From Bradyrhizobium genomosp. I (2014) (GTDB taxonomy: Bacteria; Pseudomonadota; Alphaproteobacteria; Rhizobiales; Xanthobacteraceae), in assembly GCF_000261685.1 (NCBI RefSeq), contig NZ_AJQE01000192.1, positions 1-64,000 on the forward strand: 64,000 bases of DNA, given 5' to 3'. Under the pieces are notes generated by a model. It ran no database searches and had not been told where the DNA came from. It saw only the letters and a list, made by a program, of their open reading frames with translations. The stretch's first letter is position 1. The number at the start of each line of letters is the position of its first letter. Shown here in pieces: positions 25,689 through 34,615 of this stretch. The position numbers were made by a program, and so were the translations under genes.

Positions 25689-26640
25689 CTACAAGCCTGT
25701 TCCGGGAATGGTGAATGGAAAATGTGTATGTTCGCTCACATTGTTCATCCTCGCGCCGCGGCCGATCACGCCGGCCGCGAGCAGCAGGACCGCCGCTGAA
25801 ATGGCCAAAGACAAATGCAGGCCTTCCATGAACGCGCCTGCGCCCGCGATCAGCGATCCAAACAATGCGACGCCGAGAACGCTGCCGGTCTGCCGCGTCG
25901 CGTTCAGGACACCCGCCGCTATACCGGAGCGCGCCTTTTCGACGCTGCCCAGCAAGGTCGAGGTCAGCGGCGGAACCAGCAGCCCGAGGCCGCCGCTGAT
26001 CGCGATCATCTGCACGCAGATCATCCAATAGCTCGTCTCGGCCGCGATCCACAGCAGGCCGAGACAGCCGAGCGCCGACACGCAGGCACCGACCACGATG
26101 GTCGTACACGGGCCGATGCGCTCGGCAAGGCGCGGCGCCAGCAGATTGACCGGCAGCACCGCCCCCATCATCGGCACGAAAGCGAGCCCGGTCCACCACG
26201 CCGACAGGCCGTTGATCCGCTGGAAGTACAGGCTGAGCACGAAGATCAGGCCATAGACCGCGATGTTGACGAGCAGGCCGACCAGCGATGTCAGCGCGAA
26301 CAGCCTGTGGCCGAACAGCGACAATGGCAGCATCGGCTGCGCCGCGCGCCCCTCGCGCCAAATGAAGAGTGCGGCAAGAACAGCAGCGCAGACAAAGGCC
26401 GCTATCACGGCCGGATGTCCCCAGCCCAGCGCTCCGCCTTCGATGATCGCCCCGGCGAGTGCCCCCAGCGCGCCGATCGCGGCAAGCTGGCCGGGCAGAT
26501 CGATCTCGCGCGAGCGCGCCCGAGTGGTCTCGCTGGCGTAGCGCCAGCTCAGCCACAGGCCGGCGAGCCCGGTCGGCAAATTGACCAGGAAGACTGCGCG
26601 CCAGCCGACCAGTGACCGAAGGATGAATGCAGGACAAACG
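25689..26640 (-). pseudogene. Truncated DHA2/EmrB-type MFS exporter
   Basis: The reading frame encodes the C-terminal two-thirds of a 14-span drug exporter: SLVGWRAVFLVNLPTGLAGL is a family hallmark that normally lies about 150 residues from the N-terminus, but here the frame is lost about ten codons before it, at the edge of a palindromic repeat (26659-26766). No start codon with a ribosome site exists near the break. The remaining 310 codons are undamaged, so the loss looks recent, and the six to eight remaining spans are unlikely to work alone. Internal alternative starts give a 296-residue frame, but it lacks the first four spans. Confidence 0.75.
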
Positions 26641-26658
26641 TGCCCGCCGAGTCCACCG

Positions 26659-26766
26659 ATGTCATCGCTCGACTTGATCGGGCGATCCAGTACGCCGCGG
26701 CGGTGATTGGGTTACACAATCACCGCCGCGGCGTACTGGATGTTCCGCCTTCGCAGGGCATGACAC
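26659..26766. repeat. Palindromic repeat at the break of the MFS gene
   Basis: Perfect 25-base arms (26685-26709 and 26717-26741) with a seven-base loop are flanked by TGTCATCGC and GCATGACA ends. The inner stem contains CGCCGCGGCGG. The element abuts the truncated end of the MFS gene and the 3' side of the DUF892 gene. It is another of the intergenic palindromes typical of this genome type. Confidence 0.85.
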
Positions 26767-26827
26767 CCGGTAGCGTGGCAAAAAGCGCCACGCGGATGAC
26801 CGCGCGGCGCCTTTCGCTACACTCCCA

Positions 26828-27334
26828 TCAGCTCGCTGCGCGCAGATTGACCTTGCTCTCAGCCAGCGTGGTCAGCTTCTTGTCGGTCGCCTTTTCCTCT
26901 TCCAGCGTCTTGGCGAGCACACTGGCGCAGTCGTTGTGGCCGAGCCGCTTGGCCCAGGCGATCAGACTGCCGTAACGGACGATCTCGTAATGTTCGGCGG
27001 CCTGCGCCGCGTTGATCAGAGCTGCATCGAGCACCGCCTTGTCGGCGACTTCGCCGACGGTCTCGTCGGCTTCCTCGATAATGCCGTCGATCGCCGGACA
27101 GTCGACCGCCTTCACGGCGACGCCCTGCATCTTGAATACTTCCTCGAGCCGCGAAACGTGCTGCTTGGTTTCCTCGAGATGCGTCAAAAAGCCCTGCTTC
27201 AGCTGCGGATCGGTGGCCTTGCTTGCCATTTTCGGCAGCGCCTTGGTCAGCTGCTGCTCGGCGTAGTAGATGTCCTGAAGCTGGTGCACGAACAGGTCGT
27301 TCATGGTTTTGATGTCTTTTGTGAACAGTCCCAT
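26828..27334 (-). CDS. DUF892 ferritin-like protein (YciE/YciF family)
   Basis: The 168-residue product starts MGLFTKDIKTMNDLFVHQLQ and has the DUF892 pattern: paired helices with Glu and His residues (DIYYAEQQLTKALPKM, THLEETKQHVSRLEEVF, AAEHYEIVRYGSLIAWA) that could form a ferritin-like metal site. Members are stress-induced in enteric bacteria; their biochemical role is uncertain. AGAGGA lies upstream of ATG 27334. It stands alone. Confidence 0.88.
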   Translation of the reverse strand: MGLFTKDIKTMNDLFVHQLQDIYYAEQQLTKALPKMASKATDPQLKQGFLTHLEETKQHVSRLEEVFKMQGVAVKAVDCPAIDGIIEEADETVGEVADKAVLDAALINAAQAAEHYEIVRYGSLIAWAKRLGHNDCASVLAKTLEEEKATDKKLTTLAESKVNLRAAS

Positions 27335-27757
27335 CGTTCGGTCCTCTATCGGTTTCTGGAACACGAAGGCAGCGGCTTGCGCGAAAAGCCGCTCCGCCAT
27401 GTTCGGTTGCTGATGGGGCCACAACGAGTGCGCGGCAGCGACGTTCCAACAAGACGGTTTCGCTTGCGCTGGAATAATGTGGACCGCGCCGGGACCTGAA
27501 ATCATGTCACCACACGAAACGGTCGCGCCGAGCCGGTTTCACGACTCATATGCTTAACGCGCAGCCGATATGAACCGCGTATGACAAAAATGGCCGGTCC
27601 AGCGCAGAACCTATTGTTGTCAAGGGCTGCACAAGCCGCTGTTTTTGCCTTAAATGAGCTGGATCATGCCTTGCGGTCGATGCCTGCCTTTGGCCGTGAT
27701 CGCACCCGATTGGCCAATGCCTGGCCCGGTCGGTCTTTGCCCCTGCCGGGAGGATGA
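27335..27757. other. 423-bp interval with no gene
   Basis: The divergent promoters of the DUF892 gene and the YbhN-like gene must lie here. Frames running through it are short and lack coding character. I found no clear -35/-10 pair, operator or hairpin; the sequence near 27530-27660 is less GC-rich than its surroundings, as expected for promoters. Confidence 0.4.
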
Positions 27758-28840
27758 ATGCACGGACTGCTGCCCGCGCTGAAGCGTGGCTTCAAGAGAT
27801 GGATCGGCTGGCGACGGCTCGGAATTGCCGCGAGCGTCTTCATCATCGCCTTCGCGATCACTACGCTGGTGCGGACCCTCAAGGGCATCGATACCGGGGT
27901 CATCCTGACCGCGTTGACCGAGATTCCCCGCGGCAGTATCGGGCTGGCGGCGATCTGCGTCTTCTTCGCGTTCTGCACGTTGACCTTCTACGACTTTTTC
28001 GCACTGCGAACGATCGGCAAGAAGCACGTGCCCTATCGCATCGCGGCGCTCTCCAGCTTCACGTCCTATTCGATCGGCCACAACATCGGCGCGACGGTCT
28101 TCACCGGCGGCGCGATCCGTTTCCGGATCTATTCGGATTACGGGCTGAACGCGATCGACGTCGCGAAGATCTGCTTCCTGTCCGGCCTGACCTTCTGGCT
28201 CGGTAACATCTTCGTGCTCTCGATCGGCATGGCCATCCATCCGGATGCCGCATCCGCGATGGATCAGCTCCCGTCGTCGATTAACCGCCTGATCGCCCTT
28301 GGCGGCCTCGCTTCGATCGGCGCCTATCTGGTCTGGCTCTGCATGGGCGAGAAGCGGCGGGAGCTCGGCCAGAAGGGCTGGAAAGTGGTGCTGCCATCGG
28401 CGCCGCTGACCTTGGTGCAGATCCTGATCGGCGTCGTCGATCTCGGCTTCTGCGCCACGGCGATGTACCTGTTGATGCCGGCCAATCCGCCGATCGACTT
28501 CATGTCGCTGGCGGTCGTGTTCATCCTGGCGACCCTGATCGGCTTTGCCAGCCACGCGCCCGGCTCAATCGGCGTGTTCGATGCTGCCATGCTGGTGGCA
28601 CTGCCCGAATTCGGCCGCGAGCAGCTTCTGGCAACGCTGCTGGTGTTCCGCATCCTGTATTTCGTTATTCCGTTCGGCCTCGCCATCTCCATCATGGGCA
28701 CGCGCGAGCTCTGGATGAACGTGGTCGAGCCCTGGCAGGAGCGACGGCGGCTGGCCGAGGCCTGCGCGCAGGCCAACCTGCCCAAGGAGGTGACACCAAT
28801 GGAGCGCGAGCGGTTGCTGCGGCAGGCCAATAAGCGCTAA
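27758..28840 (+). CDS. YbhN/UPF0104-type membrane protein (LPG synthase flippase-like domain)
   Basis: The 360-residue protein has about eight spans, starting with a positive N-terminus (LKRGFKRWIGWRRLG). It contains the family motif region GHNIGATVFTGGAIRFRIYS and the late FASHAPGSIGVFDAAMLVAL. These proteins correspond to the membrane part of lysylphosphatidylglycerol synthetases without the transferase domain and are suspected lipid or glycolipid transporters. GGGAGGA precedes the ATG. The next gene is an exported SGNH hydrolase 85 bases away, perhaps co-transcribed. Confidence 0.82.
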   Translation: MHGLLPALKRGFKRWIGWRRLGIAASVFIIAFAITTLVRTLKGIDTGVILTALTEIPRGSIGLAAICVFFAFCTLTFYDFFALRTIGKKHVPYRIAALSSFTSYSIGHNIGATVFTGGAIRFRIYSDYGLNAIDVAKICFLSGLTFWLGNIFVLSIGMAIHPDAASAMDQLPSSINRLIALGGLASIGAYLVWLCMGEKRRELGQKGWKVVLPSAPLTLVQILIGVVDLGFCATAMYLLMPANPPIDFMSLAVVFILATLIGFASHAPGSIGVFDAAMLVALPEFGREQLLATLLVFRILYFVIPFGLAISIMGTRELWMNVVEPWQERRRLAEACAQANLPKEVTPMERERLLRQANKR

Positions 28841-28924
28841 GGCGGCCGGCGCAGACAAAGGTTGCGGGCGGCGGAGCAATGCTCTCTTATTTCCGCCTCA
28901 ACTTTACCGTTGAAGACCCGGGCC

Positions 28925-30877
28925 ATGATCCCTGTACACTTTCGCACTCTCGCCGCAGGCGCTCTGCTGCTTGCCGGGCTTTGGACCGCCTTGCCGACCC
29001 AGCGCGCCGCCGCTCAGGACGCCGGCACCATCCAGATCAGCTGGGAGGTGCGTAACCGCTTCCGGCTGTTCCGCGAGGAGCGCGACTTCCTGCTCCATGT
29101 CGAGAATGCGCGCAACCGCAGCATCCTCGCCGCCGAACAATCGCTGGAGCTCCAGAGTGAAGGCCGCGGCTGGGCCCGCAACATGGTCAATCGCCTGTGC
29201 ATCGACCTCCAGGGCCGGGTCAACCAGCCCTGCACCCGCGACAACGTCAAGGAGAACTACATCACCCCGATCGACCACCCCGTCACCGTGCGCCTCGTTG
29301 GCGCGGTCCCGGTCGGCGCCACCTGCGCCTGGTCGTTCGACGACGGCGACGGGCCGCAACAATCAACCTTCGACTGCGCCGAGCCGGTCAATCTGCGCGT
29401 CCGCTACGGCAAGCAGACGGTCGCGACCGTAGACGTCTCCGCCGGCTCCGACCCGACCCAGCGGGTCCAGACCGAGATCGCGGTCCGCGACATTTTCGTC
29501 GCCGGCCTCGGAGACAGCATCGCCTCCGGCGAAGGCAATCCGGACCGGCCGCTGGCGCTGTCGGACGAAGGTTTTTGCTTCCGGTCCTATCTCGGCACCG
29601 CCGGCGCACAGTATTACCGGCCGAGCCGTCATGGCTTCAAGGGCGGCCGCGCCTGCGAGGCGCCGGATACGCTCGCCAACTGGCAACGCTACAGCGCACT
29701 CTGGTTCAATGCGCCCTGCCACCGCTCGCTGTACAGCTACCAGACGCGCACCGCGCTTGCGCTCGCGGTGCGCTACACCCACATCGCCGTGACCTACCTG
29801 CCGCTCGCCTGCACCGGCGCCAGCATTGGCGACGGGCTGCTCGGCTCGCAGCGCGCCCGCGAATGCCCGCCCGGCAAGACCGGCGTCTGCAACACCAGCG
29901 TGTCCGCCCAGGTCGCCGAGCTGCGCGAAGCGCTCACCGCGGCAAAAAAACGCCAGCCCGACCGCACGCTCGATCTCGTGCTGCTCTCGGTCGGCGCCAA
30001 CGACGTCTATTTCTCCGGTCTCGTCGCCGACGTCATCGTCGATACCGCGACCGAGCGCGCGCTGTTCCGCCGCTCCGGCGTGATGGCGAGCGTCGATGAT
30101 TCCCGCGATGCGCTGGCGCGCGAGCTGCCGCAGAACTTCGTCAAGCTGCGCGAGGCGCTGAAGCCGCTCGTCGGCGGCGACCTCTCGCACGTGGTCTATG
30201 TCTCCTACGCCAATCCCGCGCTCGCCGACGGCGGCGTGCCCTGCCGCGGCGGAAGGGCCGGCTTCGACATCCATCCGTCCTTCAACGCCGATCCGCAGCG
30301 CCTTGCCCGCGTCTCGACCTACGTCGACACCGAATTCCTGCCGCAGCTCAAAGGCCTCGCCACCTGCACCCGCGGCGCGCTGTGCCGCGATCCCGAAGCC
30401 GACCGCATGACCTTCGTCGATGCGCACCAGGCGGCGTTCGCCGATCACGGCTTCTGCGCCCATTCGGGCAATGACCCCGAATTCGACCGGACCTGCTTTG
30501 CCGAGAACGGCCAGAGCTTCAATCCTGACATCGTGAGCGCGGCGAGCCAGCCGATGCTGTGCGGCCGCGGCGCTTCGGAATATCGCGCCTACCTGCCCCG
30601 CGCGCGCTGGATCCGCGACGCCAATGACAGCTATTTTGCGGCGATGACATATCCGCAAGGCTTGCCGGCGGCGAGCCAGCCGACCGACATTCACGACGCG
30701 ACCTGGGGCGTGCTCTCCGCCGTCTACGGCGGCGCCGTGCATCCGAGCGCCGAGGGTCATGCCGCGATGGCGGATGCAGCACTGCCGGCCGCGAGCGCCG
30801 TGCTCGGGCTCGATGCCGTGCCGCCGAACGTGACCCGCGGATTCCTGCCGCAGCTGCTGCCGGGCGCGCAGCAGTAG
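28925..30877 (+). CDS. Exported SGNH/GDSL hydrolase, large
   Basis: The 650-residue protein has a signal peptide (LAAGALLLAGLWTALPTQRAAA), an N-terminal beta domain of about 160 residues, and then an SGNH hydrolase: block I GLGDSIASGEGN (Ser about 198), block III SVGANDVYFS (Asn about 359), and block V VHPSAEGHAAM with the catalytic Asp/His pattern. At least ten Cys residues in the mature part suggest disulfides. It is likely a periplasmic or secreted esterase acting on lipid or acylated polysaccharide. The N-terminal domain includes a CAWSFDDGDG stretch reminiscent of PKD-type beta folds. Start at 28925 opens the signal; the ribosome site is weak. Confidence 0.82.
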   Translation: MIPVHFRTLAAGALLLAGLWTALPTQRAAAQDAGTIQISWEVRNRFRLFREERDFLLHVENARNRSILAAEQSLELQSEGRGWARNMVNRLCIDLQGRVNQPCTRDNVKENYITPIDHPVTVRLVGAVPVGATCAWSFDDGDGPQQSTFDCAEPVNLRVRYGKQTVATVDVSAGSDPTQRVQTEIAVRDIFVAGLGDSIASGEGNPDRPLALSDEGFCFRSYLGTAGAQYYRPSRHGFKGGRACEAPDTLANWQRYSALWFNAPCHRSLYSYQTRTALALAVRYTHIAVTYLPLACTGASIGDGLLGSQRARECPPGKTGVCNTSVSAQVAELREALTAAKKRQPDRTLDLVLLSVGANDVYFSGLVADVIVDTATERALFRRSGVMASVDDSRDALARELPQNFVKLREALKPLVGGDLSHVVYVSYANPALADGGVPCRGGRAGFDIHPSFNADPQRLARVSTYVDTEFLPQLKGLATCTRGALCRDPEADRMTFVDAHQAAFADHGFCAHSGNDPEFDRTCFAENGQSFNPDIVSAASQPMLCGRGASEYRAYLPRARWIRDANDSYFAAMTYPQGLPAASQPTDIHDATWGVLSAVYGGAVHPSAEGHAAMADAALPAASAVLGLDAVPPNVTRGFLPQLLPGAQQ

Positions 30878-31006
30878 CAAGGACGACGGAGCCCGGCTGA
30901 GCGCAGCGACATCCGGGACCACTCTCCCCGCCCATCGCCCGGCTCACGCGGGCCACGCACTGTCTCCATCAATCCAAAAACGGCATCGATCGATACCCCC
31001 TTCAAC

Positions 31007-31035
31007 TTGGACACCCTGCCGCGCGCGCCTCTACG
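31007..31035 (+). promoter_or_regulatory. Candidate sigma-70-type promoter for a small RNA
   Basis: TTGGAC (31007-31012) and TACGAC (31030-31035) are 17 bases apart. The -35 is good for alphaproteobacteria, the -10 is weak. It would start RNA near 31042, giving a transcript of about 120 bases that ends at the hairpin at 31127-31160. Confidence 0.35.
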
Positions 31036-31041
31036 ACTCGC

Positions 31042-31160
31042 AGTGAATAGTCGGCAATACCGAACGGGTCTGCTGAAACGTTCCTCCTGAGCGCTCCGGG
31101 ACAAGCGGAGTGGGACAGGCAACTCAACGGCGGCCCAGAAAGCCGCCGTCTTTGTTTTTT
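31042..31160 (+). ncRNA. Candidate small RNA with anti-Shine-Dalgarno loop
   Basis: The interval has no coding frame of note, yet it holds a promoter-like pair upstream, an internal stem CGCTCCG-N5-CGGAG, an exposed TTCCTCCTGAG that is complementary to a ribosome binding site, and ends with a strong terminator. CCUCC loops are typical of trans-acting sRNAs in alphaproteobacteria. I cannot match it to a named family. The LysR gene begins 59 bases downstream, so an attenuated leader for that gene is an alternative. Confidence 0.4.
31127..31160 (+). terminator. Rho-independent terminator
   Basis: ACGGCGGC (31127-31134) pairs with GCCGCCGT (31142-31149) across a seven-base loop and is followed by CTTTGTTTTTT. 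It is a textbook intrinsic terminator on the plus strand, 250 bases after the SGNH hydrolase gene and before the LysR gene. Confidence 0.85.
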
Positions 31161-31219
31161 GGGGGTGATCGATGCTAGAAGTGCCGGGGAAGCGCCTTAT
31201 CCATCTAAGGCATGTATCG

Positions 31220-32125
31220 ATGTTCGACCTCAACCAGCTCCGCTGTTTCGTCACGGTGGCGGAGGAACTGCACTTCGGCCGCGCCGCCGCGCGGCTGAAC
31301 ATGACCCAGCCGCCGCTGTCCCGGCAGATCCAGGTGCTCGAGCACATCATCGATGCCCCGCTGCTGGAACGCACCAGCCGCTCGGTGCGCCTCACGCCTG
31401 CGGGACGCAGCTTCCTGCCGGAGGCGCGGCGCATCCTCAAGCTTGCGGAAAGCGCCTCGCAGGTCGCCCGGCGCATCGCACTCGGCAAGATCGGCTCTCT
31501 CAAGATCGGCTTCACGGCGGCTGCGGCCTACGGCTTCCTGCCCGAGCTCATCGCCGCCTGCCGCGCCAAGCTGCCCGAGGTCGATTTCTCGCTGAAGGAG
31601 ATGGTGTCTGGCGATCAGTTCGAGGCGCTGACCTCCGGCCAGATCGACGCCGGCCTGCTGAGGCCGCCGATCGCGCGTCCCGAACTGGCCAGCCGCCGCG
31701 TCGTCGCCGAGCCCCTGCTCGCGGCGATCCCGAAGAAGCATCCGCTGGCAAACGCCGACAGCATCACGATCAAGGATTTCGACGACCAGCCCTTCGTGAT
31801 GTACTCGCCTTACGAGAGCCGCTACTTCCACGACCTGCTGGTGGCGCTGTTCACCCGCGCCGACGTGCTGCCACGCTACGTCCAGCATCTCAGCCAGATC
31901 CACTCGATCCTCGCGATGGTGCGCGCCGGCCTCGGCCTTGCCATCGTGCCGGCCGCAGCCGCGAGCCTGAAGATCTCCGACGTGCGCCTGCGTCCCCTGA
32001 AGCTGCGCACCCGCGTGCCCGTCGAGCTGTTCATGGTGTGGCGCCGCGAGGACGAGAATCCGCTGCTGCCGACGCTGGTTAAGATCGCCGGCGAATTGTC
32101 CTCCGCGGAGCTGACGGAGGATTGA
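31220..32125 (+). CDS. LysR-family regulator of the glucarate/galactarate operon
   Basis: The 301-residue protein starts [20 protein letters not shown], the usual LysR helix-turn-helix, continuing [20 protein letters not shown], followed by a periplasmic-binding-like effector domain ([20 protein letters not shown]). ATG 31220 is the family start; an upstream in-frame ATG at 31172 is unconserved. It reads in the same direction as the sugar-acid genes 128 bases downstream, and a LysR regulator next to kdgD and gudD is a common arrangement, so it likely activates them in response to glucarate, galactarate or an intermediate. Confidence 0.88.
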   Translation: MFDLNQLRCFVTVAEELHFGRAAARLNMTQPPLSRQIQVLEHIIDAPLLERTSRSVRLTPAGRSFLPEARRILKLAESASQVARRIALGKIGSLKIGFTAAAAYGFLPELIAACRAKLPEVDFSLKEMVSGDQFEALTSGQIDAGLLRPPIARPELASRRVVAEPLLAAIPKKHPLANADSITIKDFDDQPFVMYSPYESRYFHDLLVALFTRADVLPRYVQHLSQIHSILAMVRAGLGLAIVPAAAASLKISDVRLRPLKLRTRVPVELFMVWRREDENPLLPTLVKIAGELSSAELTED

Positions 32126-32163
32126 TGCTCGATCCGCATCGGTCGATCGATATAGGCTTTGGC

Positions 32164-32192
32164 TTGGACGCGCATCGAACGGTCTCCTAAAC
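32164..32192 (+). promoter_or_regulatory. Candidate promoter of the sugar-acid operon
   Basis: TTGGAC (32164-32169) and CTAAAC (32187-32192) are 17 bases apart, about 60 bases before kdgD. Dyad-rich sequence (ATCGGTCGATCGAT, about 32138-32151) just upstream could be the LysR site. Both are weak, unaided readings. Confidence 0.35.
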
Positions 32193-32252
32193 CACGGCGC
32201 ATGGACGCGCAGGCTTGCGTCCTCCGCAACACGCACGAAGGGAGCAGCGCCC

Positions 32253-33197
32253 GTGAGCAAGATGACCCCGCAGGAAATGGCCGAGAAGATCGGATCCGGC
32301 CTCCTGTCCTTCCCCGTCACGCCGTTCAAGGATGACTACTCCTTCGACGAGGCGACCTACCGTGCCAACATGGACTGGCTGTGCGGCTACGACGTCGCCG
32401 GACTGTTCGCCGCCGGCGGCACCGGCGAGTTCTTCTCGCTGACGCCATCAGAGGTTCCGCAAGTGGTCAAGATCGCCGTCGAGGAGACCAAGGGCCGCGT
32501 GCCCGTGCTTGCCGGCACCGGCTATGGCACCGCGATCGCTCGCGAGATCGCTGTTGGTGCCGAGAAGGCCGGCGCGGACGGCCTGCTGCTGCTGCCGCCT
32601 TACCTCACCCATTCCGAGCAGGACGGCCTCGCCGCCCATGTCGAGGCGATCTGCGCCGCCGTGAGGATAGGCGTCATTGTCTACAATCGCGACAACGCCA
32701 TCCTCCAGCCCGACACGCTGGCCCGCCTCGCCGAGCGCTGCCCGAACCTCGTCGGCTACAAGGACGGCATCGGCGACATCGAGCTGATGACCCGCGTCTA
32801 CACCAGGCTCGGCGATCGCCTCACCTATATCGGCGGCCTGCCGACTGCGGAGACCTTCGCGCTGCCCTATCTCGACATGGGCGTGACCACCTATTCCTCG
32901 GCCGTGTTCAACTTCGTTCCGGAATTCGCCACCAACTTCTACGCCGCGGTGCGCAAGCGCGACCATGAGACCATCCATGCCGGCCTGAAGAACTTCATCC
33001 TGCCGCTGATCGCGATCCGCAACCGCAAGAAGGGCTACGCGGTCTCGATCATCAAGGCCGGCATGAAGGTGATCGGCCGCGACTCCGGCCCGGTCCGCCC
33101 GCCGCTGACCGATCTCACCGAGCAGGAGATGGCGGAACTGGCGGCGCTGGTGACGAATCTGCCCGCCATCCGATCGACACAACAGGCGGCAGAATAG
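32253..33197 (+). CDS. kdgD: 5-dehydro-4-deoxyglucarate dehydratase
   Basis: This 314-residue DHDPS-superfamily enzyme converts 5-dehydro-4-deoxyglucarate to 2-oxoglutarate semialdehyde with loss of water and CO2. Features are SFPVTPF near the N-terminus, [21 protein letters not shown] with the active-site Tyr, and [10 protein letters not shown] with the Schiff-base Lys. KdgD has this length and the SFPVTPF start. The GTG start has GGGAG eight bases upstream; ATG 32262 is an alternative. It is the first enzyme gene after the LysR regulator and begins a tight operon with gudD and the dehydrogenase. Confidence 0.92.
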   Translation: MSKMTPQEMAEKIGSGLLSFPVTPFKDDYSFDEATYRANMDWLCGYDVAGLFAAGGTGEFFSLTPSEVPQVVKIAVEETKGRVPVLAGTGYGTAIAREIAVGAEKAGADGLLLLPPYLTHSEQDGLAAHVEAICAAVRIGVIVYNRDNAILQPDTLARLAERCPNLVGYKDGIGDIELMTRVYTRLGDRLTYIGGLPTAETFALPYLDMGVTTYSSAVFNFVPEFATNFYAAVRKRDHETIHAGLKNFILPLIAIRNRKKGYAVSIIKAGMKVIGRDSGPVRPPLTDLTEQEMAELAALVTNLPAIRSTQQAAE

Positions 33198-33223
33198 CGA
33201 ACGACAACAGGGAGGAGCATGCG

Positions 33224-34597
33224 ATGGCCGAGACCAACATCTCCGGCGCGCCAGTCGCCGGCGCGCAAGCTGCCGGTGCACCCGTCGTCACGGCGATGCA
33301 GGTGATCCCGGTCGCGGGCCGCGACAGCATGCTCCTCAACCTGAGCGGCGCGCATGCGCCGTTCTTCACCCGCAACATCGTTGTCCTCACCGACAATTCC
33401 GGTCACACCGGCGCCGGCGAGGTACCGGGCGGACAGAAGATCTGGCAGACGCTCCAGGACGCCCGCGATCTCGTCATCGGCAAGACCGTCGGCGCGATGA
33501 ACAACATCCTCGCAGACGTCCGCACCGCCTTCGCCGACCGCGATGCCGGCGGCCGCGGCAAGCAGACCTTCGACCTCCGCGTGATGATCCACGCGGTCAC
33601 GGCGATCGAATCCGCACTGCTCGATCTGCTCGGCCAGCATCTCGGGCTGCCCGTCGCCGCGCTGCTCGGCGAAGGGCAGCAGCGCACCAGCGTCGAGACG
33701 CTCGGCTATCTCTTCTTCGTCGGCGATCGGCGCAAGTCGAAGCTCGACTATGTCGCGGGCGAGAGCGGCAAGGCGGAATGGTTCAACCTCCGCCATCAGG
33801 AGGCGATGACGCCCGAGACGGTGGTACGCCTCGCGGAAGCGACCTACGACCGTTACGGCTTCGCCGACTTCAAGCTGAAGGGCGGCGTGCTCCGGGGCGA
33901 GCAGGAGATCGAGGCCGTCACCGCGATCGCGAAGCGCTTCACGAACGCGCGCGTCACGCTGGACCCGAACGGCGCCTGGTCGCTCGACGAGGCGATCAGG
34001 CTCTGCAAGGGCATGCACGGCATCCTCGCTTATGCCGAAGACCCGTGCGGCGCCGAGGCCGGCTTCTCCGGCCGCGAGATCATGGCCGAGTTCCGCCGCG
34101 CCACCGGGCTGCCGACCGCAACCAACATGATCGCGACCGACTGGCGGCAGCTCTCGCATGCGCTGCGCCTGGGCGCGGTGGACATCCCGCTCGCCGATCC
34201 CCATTTCTGGACCATGCAAGGCTCGGTGCGCGTGGCCCAGACCTGCCGCGACAACGGCCTGACCTGGGGCTCCCACTCCAACAACCACTTCGACATCTCG
34301 CTCGCCATGTTCACCCATGTCGGCGCAGCCGCCCCCGGCAAGGTCACCGCGATCGACACACACTGGATCTGGCAGGACGGCCAGGCTCTGACGAAGGAGC
34401 CGCTCCGGATCAGGGGCGGCAGGATCGCGGTGCCCGATCGCCCCGGCCTCGGCATCGAGATCGACCGCGCCGCCATCGAGGCCGCGCATGAGCTCTACAA
34501 GAAGCATGGACTTGGCGCCCGGGATGACGCTATGGCCATGCAGGACCTGATCCCCGGCTGGACCTTCGACGACAAGCGTCCCTGCCTCGTTCGCTAA
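33224..34597 (+). CDS. gudD: Glucarate dehydratase
   Basis: The 457-residue enolase-superfamily enzyme dehydrates D-glucarate (and L-idarate) to 5-dehydro-4-deoxyglucarate. Signature parts are FADFKLKGG with the KxK catalytic lysine, LDPNGAW with a metal Asp, [14 protein letters not shown] and [12 protein letters not shown] with the catalytic His. The product feeds KdgD, whose gene precedes it. GGGAGGAG lies before the ATG, 26 bases after kdgD. The first 25 residues are Ala/Gly/Val-rich and not conserved. Confidence 0.95.
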   Translation: MAETNISGAPVAGAQAAGAPVVTAMQVIPVAGRDSMLLNLSGAHAPFFTRNIVVLTDNSGHTGAGEVPGGQKIWQTLQDARDLVIGKTVGAMNNILADVRTAFADRDAGGRGKQTFDLRVMIHAVTAIESALLDLLGQHLGLPVAALLGEGQQRTSVETLGYLFFVGDRRKSKLDYVAGESGKAEWFNLRHQEAMTPETVVRLAEATYDRYGFADFKLKGGVLRGEQEIEAVTAIAKRFTNARVTLDPNGAWSLDEAIRLCKGMHGILAYAEDPCGAEAGFSGREIMAEFRRATGLPTATNMIATDWRQLSHALRLGAVDIPLADPHFWTMQGSVRVAQTCRDNGLTWGSHSNNHFDISLAMFTHVGAAAPGKVTAIDTHWIWQDGQALTKEPLRIRGGRIAVPDRPGLGIEIDRAAIEAAHELYKKHGLGARDDAMAMQDLIPGWTFDDKRPCLVR

Positions 34598-34615
34598 GAA
34601 ACTCTGGAGGAATAC

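Noticed and set aside
29363..30922. Long 519-codon open frame on the reverse strand
   Set aside because: It is antisense to the SGNH hydrolase gene, is Arg/Ala/Gly-rich, and has no motif; high GC content keeps such shadow frames open.
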